A stretch of DNA of 36,879 nt from Rhodopirellula sp. (GTDB lineage: Bacteria; Planctomycetota; Planctomycetia; Pirellulales; Pirellulaceae). How positions within the stretch are numbered: the first letter of the stretch is position 1; the number at the start of each line of letters is the position of its first letter. This document shows positions 36,089 through 36,879 of this stretch, piece after piece. The notes beneath the pieces are model-generated. The model had not been told where the DNA came from, did not search any database, and saw nothing but the letters and a program-made list of their open reading frames with translations. The stretch lies in contig NZGD01000166.1 in the NCBI GenBank assembly GCA_002690925.1, forward strand, positions 1 through 36,879. The letters are read 5' to 3'. A program made the position numbers and the translations under genes.

Positions 36089-36879
36089 ATGACCAACGAT
36101 GCTGTAGCAGGACGTCAACAATCACCGCGGACCCATTTCATGAACGACGGAAACTCGACCAACGTATCCGCCCGTCCCAATCGCTTGCATAGCCGACCCG
36201 AAATGACATTCAAACATCTCCTGATCGCACTCGCCGTCCTGACGCTATCGTCCTTACAAGGTGAACGACCGCAGAAAGCATCTGCAAATGAATTGGAACT
36301 GCTTACCGCAAAGCAACAAAGTGTCGCCAAGCGATACGAGCGACTGGAGGAATTGTTGCTACGACTCGCTGAAGTCGAGTCAACGGAGAACCCTGAGCGT
36401 TCTGCTCTCCTACGCCGCGCTGCAAAGCAATCCCGCGACAAGTTCGTCCTCGAAAAGCTGAAACTTGCGTCGGCATCGCTAAAAACGCAAGAGTTTCAAA
36501 AAGCTGTCGAAAACCAGGAAGCAGCAACCAGAGAACTCGGTGACCTACTCAAACTGCTACTCAGCGAGGACCGTTCAAAACGCATCCGTGACGAAAAGGA
36601 ACGATACACCAAACTGATCAAAGATCTAAAACGCAATCTCAACAACCAGCGTAGCGCCCGCGCCAGAACCGAAAACGGCGCCGACCTAGAGCAAGTCGAA
36701 GCCGAGCAGAAATCAGTCACCGATCGAAGCGAAGAGCTGAAAGATCGCTTACAAGAAGAAAACACTGAGGACTCCGTCGAAAAGCAAAGCCAGGAATCAA
36801 AGGACGGTGAATCAAAGGACGGCGAATCAAAGGACGGCGAATCAAAGGACGGCGAATCAAAGGACGGCGAATCAAAGGA
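36089..36879 (+). CDS. Exported coiled-coil protein, truncated by the window edge
   Basis: The frame is open from an ATG at 36089 to the end of the window (263 codons and more). Internal ATGs at 36140 and 36203 are in frame. The last of these directly precedes a typical signal peptide (MTFKHLLIALAVLTLSSLQG), so 36203 may be the true start; the 36089 start would put 38 residues before it. After the signal peptide comes a long, charged helical region (ELLTAKQQSVAKRYERLEELLLRLAEVES..., KAVENQEAATRELGDLLKLLLSEDRSKRIRDEKE) with strong coiled-coil character. The visible end is a Glu-Ser-Lys-Asp-Gly pentapeptide repeat that continues beyond the window. It is probably the operon partner of the DUF4175-like gene 73 bp upstream. 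Confidence 0.8.
   Translation, partial: MTNDAVAGRQQSPRTHFMNDGNSTNVSARPNRLHSRPEMTFKHLLIALAVLTLSSLQGERPQKASANELELLTAKQQSVAKRYERLEELLLRLAEVESTENPERSALLRRAAKQSRDKFVLEKLKLASASLKTQEFQKAVENQEAATRELGDLLKLLLSEDRSKRIRDEKERYTKLIKDLKRNLNNQRSARARTENGADLEQVEAEQKSVTDRSEELKDRLQEENTEDSVEKQSQESKDGESKDGESKDGESKDGESKDGESK
36794..36879 (+). repeat. 15-bp in-frame coding tandem repeat
   Basis: The unit GAATCAAAGGACGGC is repeated from 36794 to the window edge: five full copies (the first with T as last base) and an 11-base partial. It encodes the pentapeptide Glu-Ser-Lys-Asp-Gly in the frame of the exported coiled-coil protein. Copies are otherwise identical, which points to recent expansion or strong homogenisation. 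The array may be longer than the window shows. Confidence 0.95.

Overview
The window looks like a chromosome segment from a planctomycete of the Pirellulaceae / Rhodopirellula type. This is inferred from the gene content, not from a marker gene. The pointers are BatA-like, von Willebrand A (vWA) and DUF58 proteins in a chain, a DUF4175-like membrane protein with a coiled-coil partner, a secreted YdjY-type protein, a HisA of the eukaryotic HIS6 type, long disordered extensions on housekeeping proteins, and rather wide intergenic gaps. I found no rRNA, tRNA, CRISPR array, complete insertion sequence or prophage.

Layout. 1-5.3 kb: a putative lipoprotein (+), then uvrC and a two-PDZ exported protein (both -). 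6.2-17.1 kb, all on +: a tandem-GNAT acetyltransferase, dnaA, dnaB, an ExeA/GspA-like AAA ATPase with a long acidic tail, an unknown protein, a beta-hydroxyacid dehydrogenase and a PlsC-type acyltransferase that overlaps it. The replication initiator and the replicative helicase are therefore neighbours, without dnaN or recF. 17.6-20.1 kb (-): a 621-residue unknown protein overlapping a YggS-type PLP-binding protein. 20.6-21.7 kb (+): the YdjY-type exported protein.

21.9-27.3 kb (-): DUF58, BatA-like and vWA/amidotransferase-like proteins in a tightly overlapping operon, with no MoxR ATPase beside it. 27.8-29.5 kb (+): an MscS-family channel with a long extracytoplasmic N-terminus. 29.6-31.4 kb (-): a large coiled-coil protein. 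31.4-32.7 kb: a repeat-bearing, gene-poor stretch. 32.7-33.5 kb (-): hisA. 33.7 kb to the end (+): the DUF4175-like membrane protein and an exported coiled-coil protein that runs off the window inside a 15-bp coding tandem repeat.

The most notable non-coding signal lies upstream of dnaA. A sigma70-like promoter has a perfect 14-bp palindrome filling its spacer, and a stem-loop with a GAAA tetraloop sits just upstream. The most notable coding signals are the HIS6-type HisA, the UvrC that ends before the helix-hairpin-helix domain, and the DnaA with a long linker and an altered domain IV signature.
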